From Fasciolopsis buskii (Eukaryota; Platyhelminthes; Trematoda; Plagiorchiida; Fasciolidae): a stretch of DNA of 64,000 bases. Shown here one piece after another: positions 14,666 to 26,900 of the stretch. The position numbers and the translations under genes were made by a program. The stretch's first letter is position 1, and each line of letters opens with the position of its first letter. The DNA lies in NCBI GenBank assembly GCA_008360955.1, contig LUCM01007273.1, positions 1-64,000 of the forward strand. Direction: 5' to 3'. Below the pieces are notes generated by a model. It was not told the origin of the DNA. It saw only the letters and a program-made list of their open reading frames with translations, and ran no database searches.

Positions 14666-17337
14666 CAGTGATGAGGCGTTTATAATGTGTCGCAAAAAGC
14701 AATGGTCTGTAGAATTGCAAATTTCTGACAAACAGCATGCATGAAAGAGGAGTGCTGAAAACGAGCCGCCCTGCACATCATTGATGCCAGTTTAAATTCT
14801 CGTACGGTCGGAAATTTTTCTCTGGATTTTACAGATGTGATTGTGGTGGATGATGGCCATCTCAGTCTAGTCACTGGCGAACGAGTTTATCATTTTTAAT
14901 GTTTGCTGGACAATCGAAAACATTCACGAAATCATTTTGACTCTGGCGTCACGCACACCACGGACCGCGCCCTTTACGTAAGTTCCTGTATCGTAAAAAA
15001 TCGGCAAAAAATGCATCAACAACCGTATGTTCATTCTAGTTTGTCAAGAATATCCCACCGTTATGGTATACGAGAAACACTCATATATTGAATCCACATC
15101 TGCCTTATGTGACACTGATACAAGCAAACACTGGACAAATAATGTTTATATTACACAAGACACTTTAGTGCGCAGACAAAATTTCGTGCTGGCTTTTTAT
15201 TTAGTTCTCCTCCGGTTTCTTGGTCTATCGACCAGCGCAAGATTTGCCAGTCCTCAGTGCACACTGATGGAAAGCCACGATCAAATCCAGTCCGTCATCT
15301 TGCAGACCGGAGTGCGTTTCTCCAGATTCACTGTATCTAAGATCAACCAGAAATTGTTGCAGTAATCGTGCGAGGGTTTGAACTTTCGATCAGTTTCACA
15401 GATGTTCCGAATCTAAGTGAGGAATAGTACAAGAGTCCTTAGTATGGTAATCCGTGCACACCTCAATTAACGTGAATTTAGATGCACAAGCACTTGTAGT
15501 AAATGTGATAATGTGGATCAAACGAAGGTGTCTGTTATTCGAATCAGTACTATCTGCGGACTAAAGATCTGAACAGCAGTTGCCCACCTTATTTCCCGCC
15601 ATTGTGTGTTCACGTTTTTCGGTACATTCCAATACTGTTTCGGTCAAGCTGTAGAACGGTCAACTTCAAATACCATACTCGATGGCGCATATTCGAGTGA
15701 AACAGCTAATGTGATTATTATTACCAAATGAATCGATCAGAAACTCGATTAGTCAAAATCCATTGGGTATCTCAGTCAACTTTCGAAACGTACTCGAACA
15801 TTAGAAATGGAGCGATCTTTAGCTTGCCTCATGCAAACGGCAGCTTTCATTTTTTCAGCTTCAAAATCGGCATCTTTTTCTGCAGTGTTTGCAAAACCTC
15901 AGTCAACTGTAAGTTGCTCGGGCCTCTCATATACTGCGTGCTAAACACTAGGTACACAGTTTGGAACACGCGTGACGGGTTAGTTACTAATTTCCTTTCT
16001 GATGATGAGCTAAGGTCTACGCCGCTATCAAGAACACACTGGTCAGGAAACGGCGTTGATGAGTTATATGTCCTGGGATTGTTTTCCATTACAGCTTTGT
16101 CTCGGTGAAACGAGCGTCAGTCCTTGCTCAGTCTGAGGGGCCAATATGAGTTTGTTTAAACAAACCGACTTTTCTCCATCTTTCAAGGCGAGTCCGGAAA
16201 AACTGATCGTTGATTTTAAACACTCCGGACAAATTACAACCGCGAATAATCGGACAGGAGCTTGTTGTCCGCGTGGCGTTTCTGTCTTTACGAAAGAAAA
16301 CCCTTCATGTAGTTCACTGTCTACGGTTTCTACCGGAGTTGCCTGAAATCTGCAGTTACCTAATCCTTCCCTATTGTATGACTGATTCGACCTTCGTTGA
16401 ATGTACGCGGTCAGTCTAAGGAGTCGCAAGCTAAGTTGAAACAGGTTGGACCACAACCACATTTTAGGGTCACGATGATGAAAAAGAACCGGTGGTACGG
16501 AAAATGAACATTATTGGAATATGGCAGCGGTAAATCTTCATGAGAAAGTCAACTGATCATCGTGGGACGCTTTTTTGTTAAGCGAATGCATTAGTCTCGT
16601 CATAATACAGGGCGACTTGCATTTAGCGCTCTTTTTTCATACATGGGAGGAACGCGCGTGCACGCATCAGGACACCACAGATGATTGATTGTGAGTAGAA
16701 ATTCGTACATGCACTACCAATTGCCTCTTTCCTTACACCACACCCATCCTTTTGGTGCATGCAGGAAGAGTACTAAATCCAGCCATTCATTACCATTCCG
16801 GTTACAAAAGCGAAAAAAGTAGTATTTCTTAAATTTCCGGGTTTGCCTTGTATCGTCATGCATTTTTTCAATCCAATATGTTTGACTTGTCATCACAAAT
16901 GTCTGTCGGGGGATAATAGATTTTTGCATCAAAATGTAGTTAGTCCGATTTCTGCGATCTCTTTGGATTTGTTTTTAATCGTGTTTCCCCTGACATTTGG
17001 CAAGGGTGAATTTTCAAGAAGCAACCAATATTTATACCAGAATGCAATATCCATTGGATTTTTTTTCTTTTGCTCATGGCAGTACTCATAATTGTGGGCT
17101 AATGAGGAACGAAAAGAGTGCCGATTTGCACCACGGTGGTTTCTGTATCCTCTAGTATAATTAAGTCGCCTAGGCGTCTAGCAGAAGAGATTTAGACATG
17201 GCCTCCTGAACTGAGCGGTCTTTCGCAGACCCTTCCACCTGAGAGTGAGCACAGGTAAAGTAAATTCGGTCGCGCAAAAATAATAATTCGTTTGTTCAAA
17301 GAATATGGCCCATTGCGTAGACGCTACCACCAGTACC

Positions 17338-17357
17338 TGCATGCATGCATGCATGCA
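17338..17357. repeat. (TGCA)5 tetranucleotide repeat
   Basis: Five TGCA units in a row, self-complementary, followed by CACACGCACA. Confidence 0.9.
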
Positions 17358-17962
17358 CACGCACAAAATCTCGTGCTGGGCAACTGAAACACGTGAACAC
17401 AGTAGTGTCGTCAGAATTTTGATTTTATGCGACTAGTTTTCCTTAAATTTGACATTGAGAGACGGAGCAAAATTTCGCAGTAATTCGAAGCCCGTGGAGG
17501 ACCGCTAGGAGCAAGTGATGTGGACACCTTGAATGGATTGTTAAACAGCGAATCTTCGGATGCAATTCAACCACCATGTCTGACCGTTATTCACTCTCGA
17601 ACGAATGATGACTCATTCTTGAGAAGAGATTTTCTTGTCAGCGCGTGTCACTACGCGATTCATCTCCACGACCGAATGGAATGGCTGTACATTGCGGCCC
17701 ATTTCGTACCACCATTTTGCGTACACTGTCCTTGCTCTCTGAAATTAAGTAGCTAGTAGGCGTTGTGGAACAGAAATAGTCGTTTCGTTTTGCCATCTGT
17801 GACAGATGAGGTAAAATGCATTCATTGACTCGGCAAATAAGCGTTCTCCAGGCCCGTTGTCCCATTTCAATCCAGCTGGTTTCATTAATTTGAATGCCAT
17901 GGCACATGACCTACCGACGATTCAATAGCTCTTGGTAGGAAACTTATTACTGATGGTGCAGC

Positions 17963-17964
<2 letters not shown>

Positions 17965-17995
<31 letters not shown>
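17965..17995. repeat. (AT)15 microsatellite
   Basis: Uninterrupted AT run of 31 bases. Confidence 0.95.
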
Positions 17996-17996
<1 letters not shown>

Positions 17997-19333
17997 CCAT
18001 CGATCCATTATAATGACAATTTGACGCAAAATGGGGGCACATTATAACGTATCCTAACCGGAACTACTCGATCCAAGGCAGAAATAAGACATTTACTAAC
18101 AGTGATACTCGAGACGGCAAGACAGACTAAGCTATCAACAAGTAGCGAAATATCCCCGATCAAGAATTAAACAACCGAACACCACAAGAAGGCTGCGGCA
18201 GTAGGAAATCACGTTAGGATTTGTTTGCAGGCCATTCTTTTATATGACAACTGGGCAGACATGTTATCAACGGAATACTTTGGGACCAATGGCAGTCTAG
18301 AAATTTAAGTTCTCGTTCATGGGTTGCCGCTGTTCTGATTATCTGGATTTTATTTCCTGGTCGCAGCAAACTTCAAACAAACTGCGTCACATGGTTTACG
18401 CGCTGACTTAAACCCTCCCAACTGAAAGTTACGTCCAAGATCATCCATAACTCATTCGGAAATGTACCACGTAGGACAAGCATTCTTTGCTGAATTCCTT
18501 GAGACCAGTGGCAGTTGCTAATTTTTCCTGCCCCCTTGAGTTACCACAATTCCAGGAGCTGGTTGTCAGATGCAAGCAACCGTTACTTTTCATCAGCACG
18601 ACGACCGGAGTAGCCCATGCTGATGGAGTGACTCGCTAACTAACGCCTATTGATCCATTTTAGTTACCGCCAAGAAACTATTGCGTATCATGTCATCTGA
18701 CTTGCGCACGTTTTCGTCATATTTTTGCATGATTTTTATCACTCCTGCTGAACTGTATTTGTGGCACCAATGAAACGAATGCTTAATCGTGATTGAATTA
18801 CTTGCATGAAAAATCTACTTTGCGATACCTTTGCATTTGTATGAGGCGATGTTTTTGGCAAACCCAATGAGAGCGGGTAGGTCGAAAATCCATCTACTCT
18901 AAGTGTATTCAACCTCTTTTTGCCTGGAACAGCTAGTGTTTGAGCACACTCACGAAGTGGTTCTGGATGGTTTCAATGTTCAACTGTTCTCATGCACTGA
19001 TTATTGTTCAGATTCCGTAGGTGTGTCTGAATGGTGGAACCAAGACGTCTAAATTCCAGTTTCAGGTAGAGCTGTGAGCTGACTATAATGCATAACATTG
19101 GTGAGGACTTCACTACAAACTCAGTTTTACCAATATCACCGTTCCGCGTTAAACAGTAAGACGAGCCCCAATGACGCTGCCGTTCTCACCGAGTTAAACA
19201 TGACGGAAAAAATTGATATGTAAAGTGTACTTACAGGGACGGAGAAGTAAAAACCCCATTGTCCAACTGTACCAATGCTCCTTTTTCCCAGTCATTTTAA
19301 TCAAACAGAAAATGAGAACACGATCTTCACATT

Positions 19334-19545
19334 TTGCGGTTCACTGCCATATCCTTCAGTATCTCCAGGCATTTGATTGAACGACCTTTTAGGCCTCAGT
19401 CACGAAGATATGACTTAGGCTTTTTGTGTTTTCTCACTGCCACTTCATCTATTGACTTCCATGGGGAAAACGGAAAGCAAGGCACGGTGTGGTAGACGAG
19501 TGCTTGCTATACGCAACAAGCAACCCAAACGCCGAAGTTCATTCA
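19334..19545 (-). mobile_element. RTE 3'-terminal fragment
   Basis: On the + strand this matches 35225-35470, the 3' end of RTE copy C: shared blocks are TCACGAAGA followed by TGA, TTTTCTCA, GGTATGGTAGACGAGTG-like and ATACGCAACA. Read on the minus strand it keeps LRRLGCLLRIASTRLPHRALL, the degenerate LRWLGHVLRM...RLPxRALF block typical of RTE C-termini. A typical short 3' remnant, as left by 5' truncation. Confidence 0.7.
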
Positions 19546-20678
19546 TAGTGCATGCAAACTCGCAGCGGTGAAGAGTCTACTGAATAATCACTACCACGAC
19601 TTCATGACTCGGCTATGAAGAAGGATAATCTTGAAGACAAGAATGCAGTCACCAGCTCGGTAGGGAAGCAGTTAGCAAGGAAATGAGTGTAAAAAATGCC
19701 ACCGAAAGCATTTTATTGGCTCAATCCTATGTTACTTGTGCTTACGTGAGCATGTGATCAAAAGAACCGCGTACATTTTTCCACTCGACTGGTTCTCAAT
19801 GCTAGTAGTCCCAGTTCTCACACATACTGGACGAATACCCACGATAACAAACTGTTCGTTTTGCGAAAACGAAACCTGTGTACATTTTCTACATACCGGC
19901 CTAGAGTTAACATCTGGTCTGTGTGCACGTGTGTGTATGCGCGAATGCGCTACCACACAGGCACTGCTCATTGTCCCGTCAAATACCCTTGGATAACATA
20001 TTAGTATGAACCGTGCCCAATTTGTCTTCGCCCCAGAATGTTCACAAAGTCAACCGGGCAGACCGCCTCTATTCGGGCTTATCTGAATCCGCTAGTTTTG
20101 CAATTTGCCGTCTGTTTGGGTTGCCACAAGCTTTGTTGTTATGTAAGAAAGGGATAGACGAGACCGTCAGTTGCTACTGGGCTTCACAATAAGGCCAGGG
20201 TTAGCTTAAAGCACAAACGTACGCATGCACACACAAACACTAACGCTTTTATTCCTTTAGCTGGGCACAGCCTACGCATTCTCGTCGTATGTGATGCTGC
20301 GCCATCACAGGTTGACATAAATTTGTATTTAGTCTGTAGTGAATTAGCGAAACAGTCTAGGTTTATATGTAAATCTGAAACACCACCGAGGTCTGCTAAT
20401 GATTTCCACAACTTCGCCTATCGACCGATCGAAAAAATGACAATCGTTTTCAGTTACTCTAGCAGTGCCATTTAGTCGTTGCTTATCTACTGAACAGCTT
20501 TGCAGGATTTGGGTTTGATTCTGAACAGCACAGACCATTCTACTCCTATGAGTACGGCAACAATGTTTTCTTTCTATCCATTATCCGTCCCATAGAAACC
20601 ACTCGAGTGACCTACATTGGCATAGGAATTAATGCCGTGACTTAAATTCCCGTGAATCACGGCTTCGGACTTTCATGA

Positions 20679-20872
20679 AATAGTTCGCCAAGTGATGTCA
20701 TCACTCAATTCACCATTAAGAAACCCTGGAAGCACAGTACAGTTTTCATCCTTGTTAGGACTCATGAGCAGTGCATGTCGACCGCGGCCGAACTGGGACG
20801 CGAACCCGGGACGAACGATTTTGCGTCGAATGCCTCAGCCATTACGCTACCGGGTAGGCTGTCAACAGATTT
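20679..20872 (-). mobile_element. tRNA-derived SINE, copy 1
   Basis: On the minus strand it reads as a tRNA-like head. A box A (TAGCGTAATGGCTGAGGC, complement of 20832-20849) is followed by a box B (GGGTTCGCGTCCC, complement of 20795-20807) at the spacing of a pol III internal promoter. About 110 bases of unrelated body follow. A second copy at 23351-23545 is nearly identical through the body. SINEs have no protein and depend on a partner LINE; which LINE is used here is unknown. Confidence 0.8.
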
Positions 20873-21738
20873 GTTCAGTAGGAACTGGCTGATGGATCGC
20901 GAACGCACTAAAGCCGATGGGCTCAGCTAAACATTAACGTATTTGCACATGCTTAGACCTGCATTCTAACTTACTGGAATTTGATCGCATCCTTCAGTAT
21001 TTGCAGCCCGCCACATGGGTGCTTGTTCTGCAATCGCTAACCAGCCTTCCAGCAGACGCCTTCCTGTTTATCAACGCTCGTTAACTGCTGAGTAATCTTT
21101 AATTCGAATGCATCATCCACCCGTTTATTTATTTCCGCCTCAGCCCGACAATCAACGCAAACGAGTCATTGGAGTGGAACTCGAACCGAAGTTCCATGGC
21201 GTGATTTGGCCGGGCCCTGATGCAAAATCACTTTTCATACGAGTCTGTTCAAGACCCGAGTTTCATCAGTTGGCAGGTCTCAGCCTCGAACACACCGTTT
21301 CTATTTCCATGCTTTTCCGGCATCCTATTGCTGGCGCGTCTGAACTAGCCAGTCGTGTTGTCTACCTTGTTGCTTGAGCCAAAGCCATCCTGGTGGACTG
21401 GCTGATCCCTGCTGCCAATCTTCCCTGCTGCCAGAACATGATGGCTTACGTAACATCCGTCGTCGCGATGGCAGACGTGCTGTTTATCTGTATCCGCTTA
21501 AGCCCCATCCGACTGCAGCCCAGAGGTTAGAGATTTTTGTTCCACCGGGATATTCCCGACCTGCTGCGACTGAAACGGCCGTAAGCTTCATGCTCAGTTT
21601 TGTTGTCGTTGTGGTTTGCAAGCTGCCAATCAGAGCCATGACACAAACATCAACAATATTGAAAATCGTCGAAAATACTCACAAACTGTTACACTTTATC
21701 CAAAAAACTGGTCAGTGGTCAATGCAGACCGATATTTA

Positions 21739-21810
21739 GCCGGCGATAGGCGGATGAGGTCATGGTGTTTGGGGTGAGGATCGAGAGTTCGTATCCTCCC
21801 ACAACTGGCC
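21739..21810 (+). mobile_element. tRNA-like sequence, SINE head or pseudo-tRNA
   Basis: Box A-like GATAGGCGGATGAGGTC and box B-like GAGAGTTCGTATCCTCCC lie at tRNA spacing. It aligns by eye with the pseudo-tRNA at 32469-32538 (minus strand): both carry GGCGTTTGG or GGTGTTTGG in the middle and end with a box B followed by TCCTCCCAC. The acceptor arms do not pair well, so it is not a working tRNA. Confidence 0.5.
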
Positions 21811-23350
21811 AACTTCCCCATTTGACAGCTCTCTGTTGGCCATGTGAGGGAAGAGATAAGAAAGAAGTTTATTGACGGGTTCCTCCTATCACTGGTGTGT
21901 GTTCTGTTGACGATTCTTCTGTGTAAATAGGTTTAAATCTTATCGCATCGAAATGTTCCGGTTGACTGCTGTCGCTTTCTTCCGATCAGCAAACTCATCT
22001 GAACTGTCGTACGTCAGCTCAGAAACACTTACAGTGGTCGATTTTATAAAACATCCAAAGGTTGTTTTTAATAAAAATCTGCAGTGGACTACTTACGTTT
22101 TCGTCCGCCTAAAGAATCTTCAGAGGTTGTTATCTCAGATCAGATGACTCGGACACTCCGAAAAAAGATAACACCATTTACTGTTTTCTATACGAACGTT
22201 TTTGCTAGCCCTTTACTGTTCTGCTGTTATTTTTGCAGGCTTATTGGAGGGGTTTTTTGAAATCCTCCGCCTATTAACCGTGTTTCATTATGCCACTAAA
22301 AAAAACCGAATGTCCTCTATTTGGTACGCATCCTGACAAGCGACGATCGTGTTTCAGCCGACTTTCTGTGGAACCTATCGTAAATTCCCAAATCATACAC
22401 ATGGCAAGTTTTTCTTTTCACTGTTTTTACAAAGGAGATGAATACAATTTTCTTCCCCATTGTTGTTTTGGGCTGAGAATCGGACATTTATGCAGGCGAA
22501 AACTTCCTTACAGTATATTACAATACAGCACAAACAGTTAATGAAATAGGCAGTTCTCCACGGTTGAAATAATGCACAGAACATTCTACAAGTGTCTGCT
22601 GCTGTCGTCGGATCTGGGAACCGTCCTGGTCTGTGACAGCCGGCCCGACCACAGAAAACGAAAAAGGACAGAAGATCCGAAACCGGGAAGGTCCAAAATC
22701 ATAATGATCTTCAATCAGTCATCCAAAAACGAACGAAGCGTAGCTATTCGTGAGCCAGCTACGCTATTTGCCGAAATTTTGCGAAAGGGAAATATCCAAC
22801 ACTGACGGTGTAGATTTCGTCTTCATCCCTTCCTCTTAAGGTTTGTTGCAACCAATGAGGTATCTGCTGAATCTATGCTGCCTCACAGTCTCCATGAGAG
22901 TTTAACACTCAAGGAAAAAGCTGATTTACGTCCCAATCGTGGGTGCGTGGTTCAAATCTATGAGTTCTGTCTGCTCCTTGTACATCAAATGTGCCTGCCG
23001 AAGGCCTAAGCGTATAATAATCTCAAATATCCGGGAGTTTTTAGGTTCTTTTTGACAAGTTTATCTGAGGTAACTGATTGCTCAGGGTATCCGAGACGTA
23101 GATCGCTATCTTTTACGAACGTTACGGTCACAACTTGAGAAGAGTAAGATCCTATCGAACGCTGTCCCCCATCTCCTCATTTGCCATTATCAGTGATGTA
23201 CGGTAAGTATGCTTCATCTCAAAGTTTCTCTTTAACCTCGCCATCGAGGATGTCATACCGAATGTATTCCATGCGACCTGTGGTGGCGTGAAGCTTCCTT
23301 CTGGTGACCATACCACGAATTTGGATTAAGCCAATGATTGCTTTTTCACG

Positions 23351-23545
23351 AAGTAATTCACCATGTGATGTCGCGGCTCAACCCACCATTAAGAAACCCT
23401 GGAAGCACAGCACAGTTTTCATCCTTGTTAGGACTCATGAGCAGTGCATGTCGACCGCGGCCGAACTGGGACGCGAACCCGGGACGAACGATTTTGCGTC
23501 GAATGCCTTATCCATTACGCTACGAAGCAGGCTCTGAACGGTTTT
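23351..23545 (-). mobile_element. tRNA-derived SINE, copy 2
   Basis: Same orientation as copy 1, 2.67 kb away. From CCACCATTAAGAAACCCTGG to the box A the two copies differ at only a few positions. Box B is the complement of 23468-23480 and box A the complement of 23505-23522. The high similarity suggests recent amplification of this family compared with the decayed LINEs nearby. Confidence 0.8.
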
Positions 23546-23914
23546 TTGAACTTCACCACATGATGTTGCACCTACCCGTCACTGATTTTCATGGCTACTG
23601 ACCGCTAGCGCACAGAAATCAATTTCTTTTTCCTGGGGGATAGTCCACAGGTCGATAAAAAACTCTGAATGGCTTGGGGGTGGAGACTTTAAGATCTGAC
23701 ATGGCCTTTGCCCCTTCTAAGTGCAAAGCTCTGTCCCAATATTGCTAAAATCTTTTGCTTGGGTTTAACATTCCTGATGATAAATAGGAACTAGCTGATG
23801 ATTTCACCAAAATGGGGAGTCGTATCAGAACTGTAGATGATGCAGGAAAGCAGATAGCAGTACACACTTCAAAAGCCATCTGCTCTATCACAAAATCTTT
23901 GGGCTGATTACACT

Positions 23915-23950
23915 TTATTATTATTACTACTATTATTATTATTATTATTT
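23915..23950. repeat. (TTA)n trinucleotide repeat
   Basis: TTA/ATT repeat of 36 bases, with two imperfect ACT/ACTA units. Confidence 0.9.
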
Positions 23951-26900
23951 GAAGTACACAAACCCTGGAACTTCGCTGCTCCGATTGTGATCCTGCGAAC
24001 TAATTTAGAAGTCAAACGTGAAAACCAGTGGTTTGAATGGTTCATTTACGGTAAATAGAGAGGTCAATGGTTGCATGCAGCTTGCTGAAATTATTCTTAT
24101 CCATCTGCCGATCGGCTCACACTGTTTTGAACTCCCCACCGCATTCATATCAATCAATCTGGAAAGTCAGCTTTCTCGCCTGGACCACTGTCTTCCGCTA
24201 GCAGGCATAATTTATTGTACATCTATTTGTGCAATCTCGTTGCATAGGTATGGATCGTGGCCCCTCGGTAACAATGATGATTAACGTTTCTCAGTCCTCG
24301 AGAATTGTTGGGTTTCCGGTGGCAGAAGCACATTAGCAATGCTGAGTCTAGACGTGCGTATTGGAACAGAGTAACTCCCTCCTTCGGGTTTCCGATTCGC
24401 AATACCCACTATGATGGCTTAGACACAAGCTGCCAATTCCAGTCCAACGCCTGTCCACTATCCGTGCAAATTTGAACTGATGAACCCCAGTGGTTGGAAA
24501 AGTTGGGAGTCATAGCGCGAACCGGAGGTCCGTGGCAAGAATACCTCCTTGCCTGATGTCCCTGCGCCCAACTACTCACAAGCTTTCCAAAACAACCACA
24601 AAAACTCAAAAACAATATATGGGGAACAATCAAAATGTGCTTCTTATCCTACCTCCTGTTTTCCAAAAAACATTTTTCTACTCTCTCGTTACTGTTACCT
24701 GGCTCCGGATTCGTGCATGTGGATATACAATTGTATCTTAATTGGCAAAAAATAGATGCGTATAAGATGACGTCCCTATTTGTTTTCCGTCAGCCGTCCC
24801 CTCATCTTGTATACATTTGCTGTTGGCATTTTGGAGACATCGTTAGGAGGCGGCTGCGACACCTTCTTCGATTCGATTTTATAGACTTAAGTGCATTTTA
24901 AACGTTCATCCATATTGTAGAGCAGAATGCAACCGAGACGTACTGAAGGGATTACCTATTCCATGACACGAACCAATTAGGATCAGTCGTCAAAGGAAGT
25001 GACGATGACTACATTGAAAGCTTTCCGTAACATAACGAAGGCCATCGTATCAACAAGCAGGCACAGCCTGGCTAGATCTCACATAGACAACACGACTGTC
25101 TCAGCCGAGAGCCACAGTTAAAATCGTCACACAGGACAGTAAGACCAACAAGACCAGAGGGAGGACCAAAGACCGAAAGGAAGTGCTCAGCACACGACCA
25201 AATCGGATCGGAAATGGCCAAACAGTTAGAACATGGATCCTGCGTGCGCGAAGTTCAGAAAAGAACGATATCCAAGGCCGAGTAATACCCAGGGAACTAA
25301 ACTTGCTTCGCTGTTCAGTAGACGTGTAAATTCATCCACTAGTCTTCTTGCAACAATATTGCTCATCGCGATCAGAAGTTTAGTGCCACGCGTGCATAAA
25401 ATATCGCTACGCCATGCCTCCGAAACGGATCATTTTCCACATTATGCATCATCGGTAAGAAATCAGTTTCCTGTGGTGCCAAAAATTCAAATCTATGGAC
25501 ACTGCCTATCAACCGTATTTGAGCGGTAACAAGTTTCACTCGAGCATTCGGTCAGAACTGAGTCATGGTGAAGCAGCAGTCTACACCGTGCACCGAAAAT
25601 TCTTCTTCCAAGTGTCTGATTCTCAATATGATAAATGTGATGGTAATAATAATAGTCCTTTTAATTCCTTTTTATTTATTGAGCAACAAATTTCCACTGT
25701 GAGAAACATAACGATGTGAGAATAAAAACCTCAGATTTCCTTACCAGAGTGCAATAAGGCGCCGCACTTTTCTCGAGGCGCTTCCTGTCTGCCGATAGAC
25801 GAATGTTATCCGTACTTCCCCCTAATCTTTTGCTAAAACACTTTTTTCATCTTTTGCTTTATCCATAAGCTTAGTCGCTTCTCTCCGGTTGTCCTGAATC
25901 TTTCCGATCGGTTGTGAATCCGGGGTCCTAGACCGTAATGGCAATGGTCTTATCTCTCTTTTACCTCGATACCGAGGTGATCTTTTATCTTGGAGTAGAA
26001 AGCACTGTGTTCCCACATACTGTCCGCCATTGCTTTTTCGCTAATCTTAATTATCTACTAGTAATCACTTGATTCGCAGTCACAAAGTAATCACCATAGA
26101 CGACAATGACTTGCTCTATTCCAGCGTGTCAGATCGATGGAAATTATCGATCAGTAAGACGGCTTAATTGAATGAGGTCAATAGAGGAGTCCGCTTAGCC
26201 GACCGATTGGCTGAATTTCGATAAAAACTTAAAAAATTACCGTAGATAATGGCATAAATTAAGGAAAACCTTTCAAGACAAAATCGTTTTACCTTTAAAG
26301 TTTGGTTTGCAGATTTAGCAAAAGTAAAATCGACCCAACTGCGAAAAGTATTCGACGAGAGTCGAAATCAGGCATGCAGATAACCAACACACTCGTATTG
26401 CGTCTGCTCAACCAAGTGAGCTGAGAGGCCCTGGTGAGTGTGCAACAGTAGTTCGGAATTTGTTTGAATTGGCAGGTCACACTCTCCTACTTGCGAAGCT
26501 GAGAGCAAACTGAGAACAAACGTTGAAACGCCCAAGGAAATAACACGATTCAACCGTCATATATGTTGGGAAAGTATTTGCGCAGCGGGAGTTGGATGCC
26601 TCATGCTTGCTGGAAAAGTGATACAAAAAGCAATGAAATAAGGCTCGTTTAACTCCGAAGTATTGATTTTGTTCCCACCAAATATGAAATTGAAGAGTTC
26701 CAACTTGCAATTTCCTAAGATTTTGTGAAACTACTTCCAACTGTCGCCATGTTTTCCAAACACACTCCTCACTGAAAGATGAGTCTTTGAAAAGATAGGC
26801 ATGTGCTGCTAAAGAAGCAAAAAAGTGAGTACCTCTCTCAATGCCCAGTCCGCACGTTTTTTCTCGCCATAGTTAGACAGCAATCAACTTTATCTGACTC

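Larger units (their letters stand above)
14666..19330. other. Unassigned 4.7 kb, microsatellites only
   Basis: No recognisable gene or repeat family apart from the microsatellites listed separately. The longest frames (15728-16108 on + and 16064-16462 on -, 126 and 132 codons) overlap each other on opposite strands and have no motif I recognise, so they are not annotated as genes. Confidence 0.35.

Noticed and set aside
16064..16462. 132-codon frame on -, overlapping a frame on +
   Set aside because: No motif, both strands are open over part of it, and no splice context supports it.
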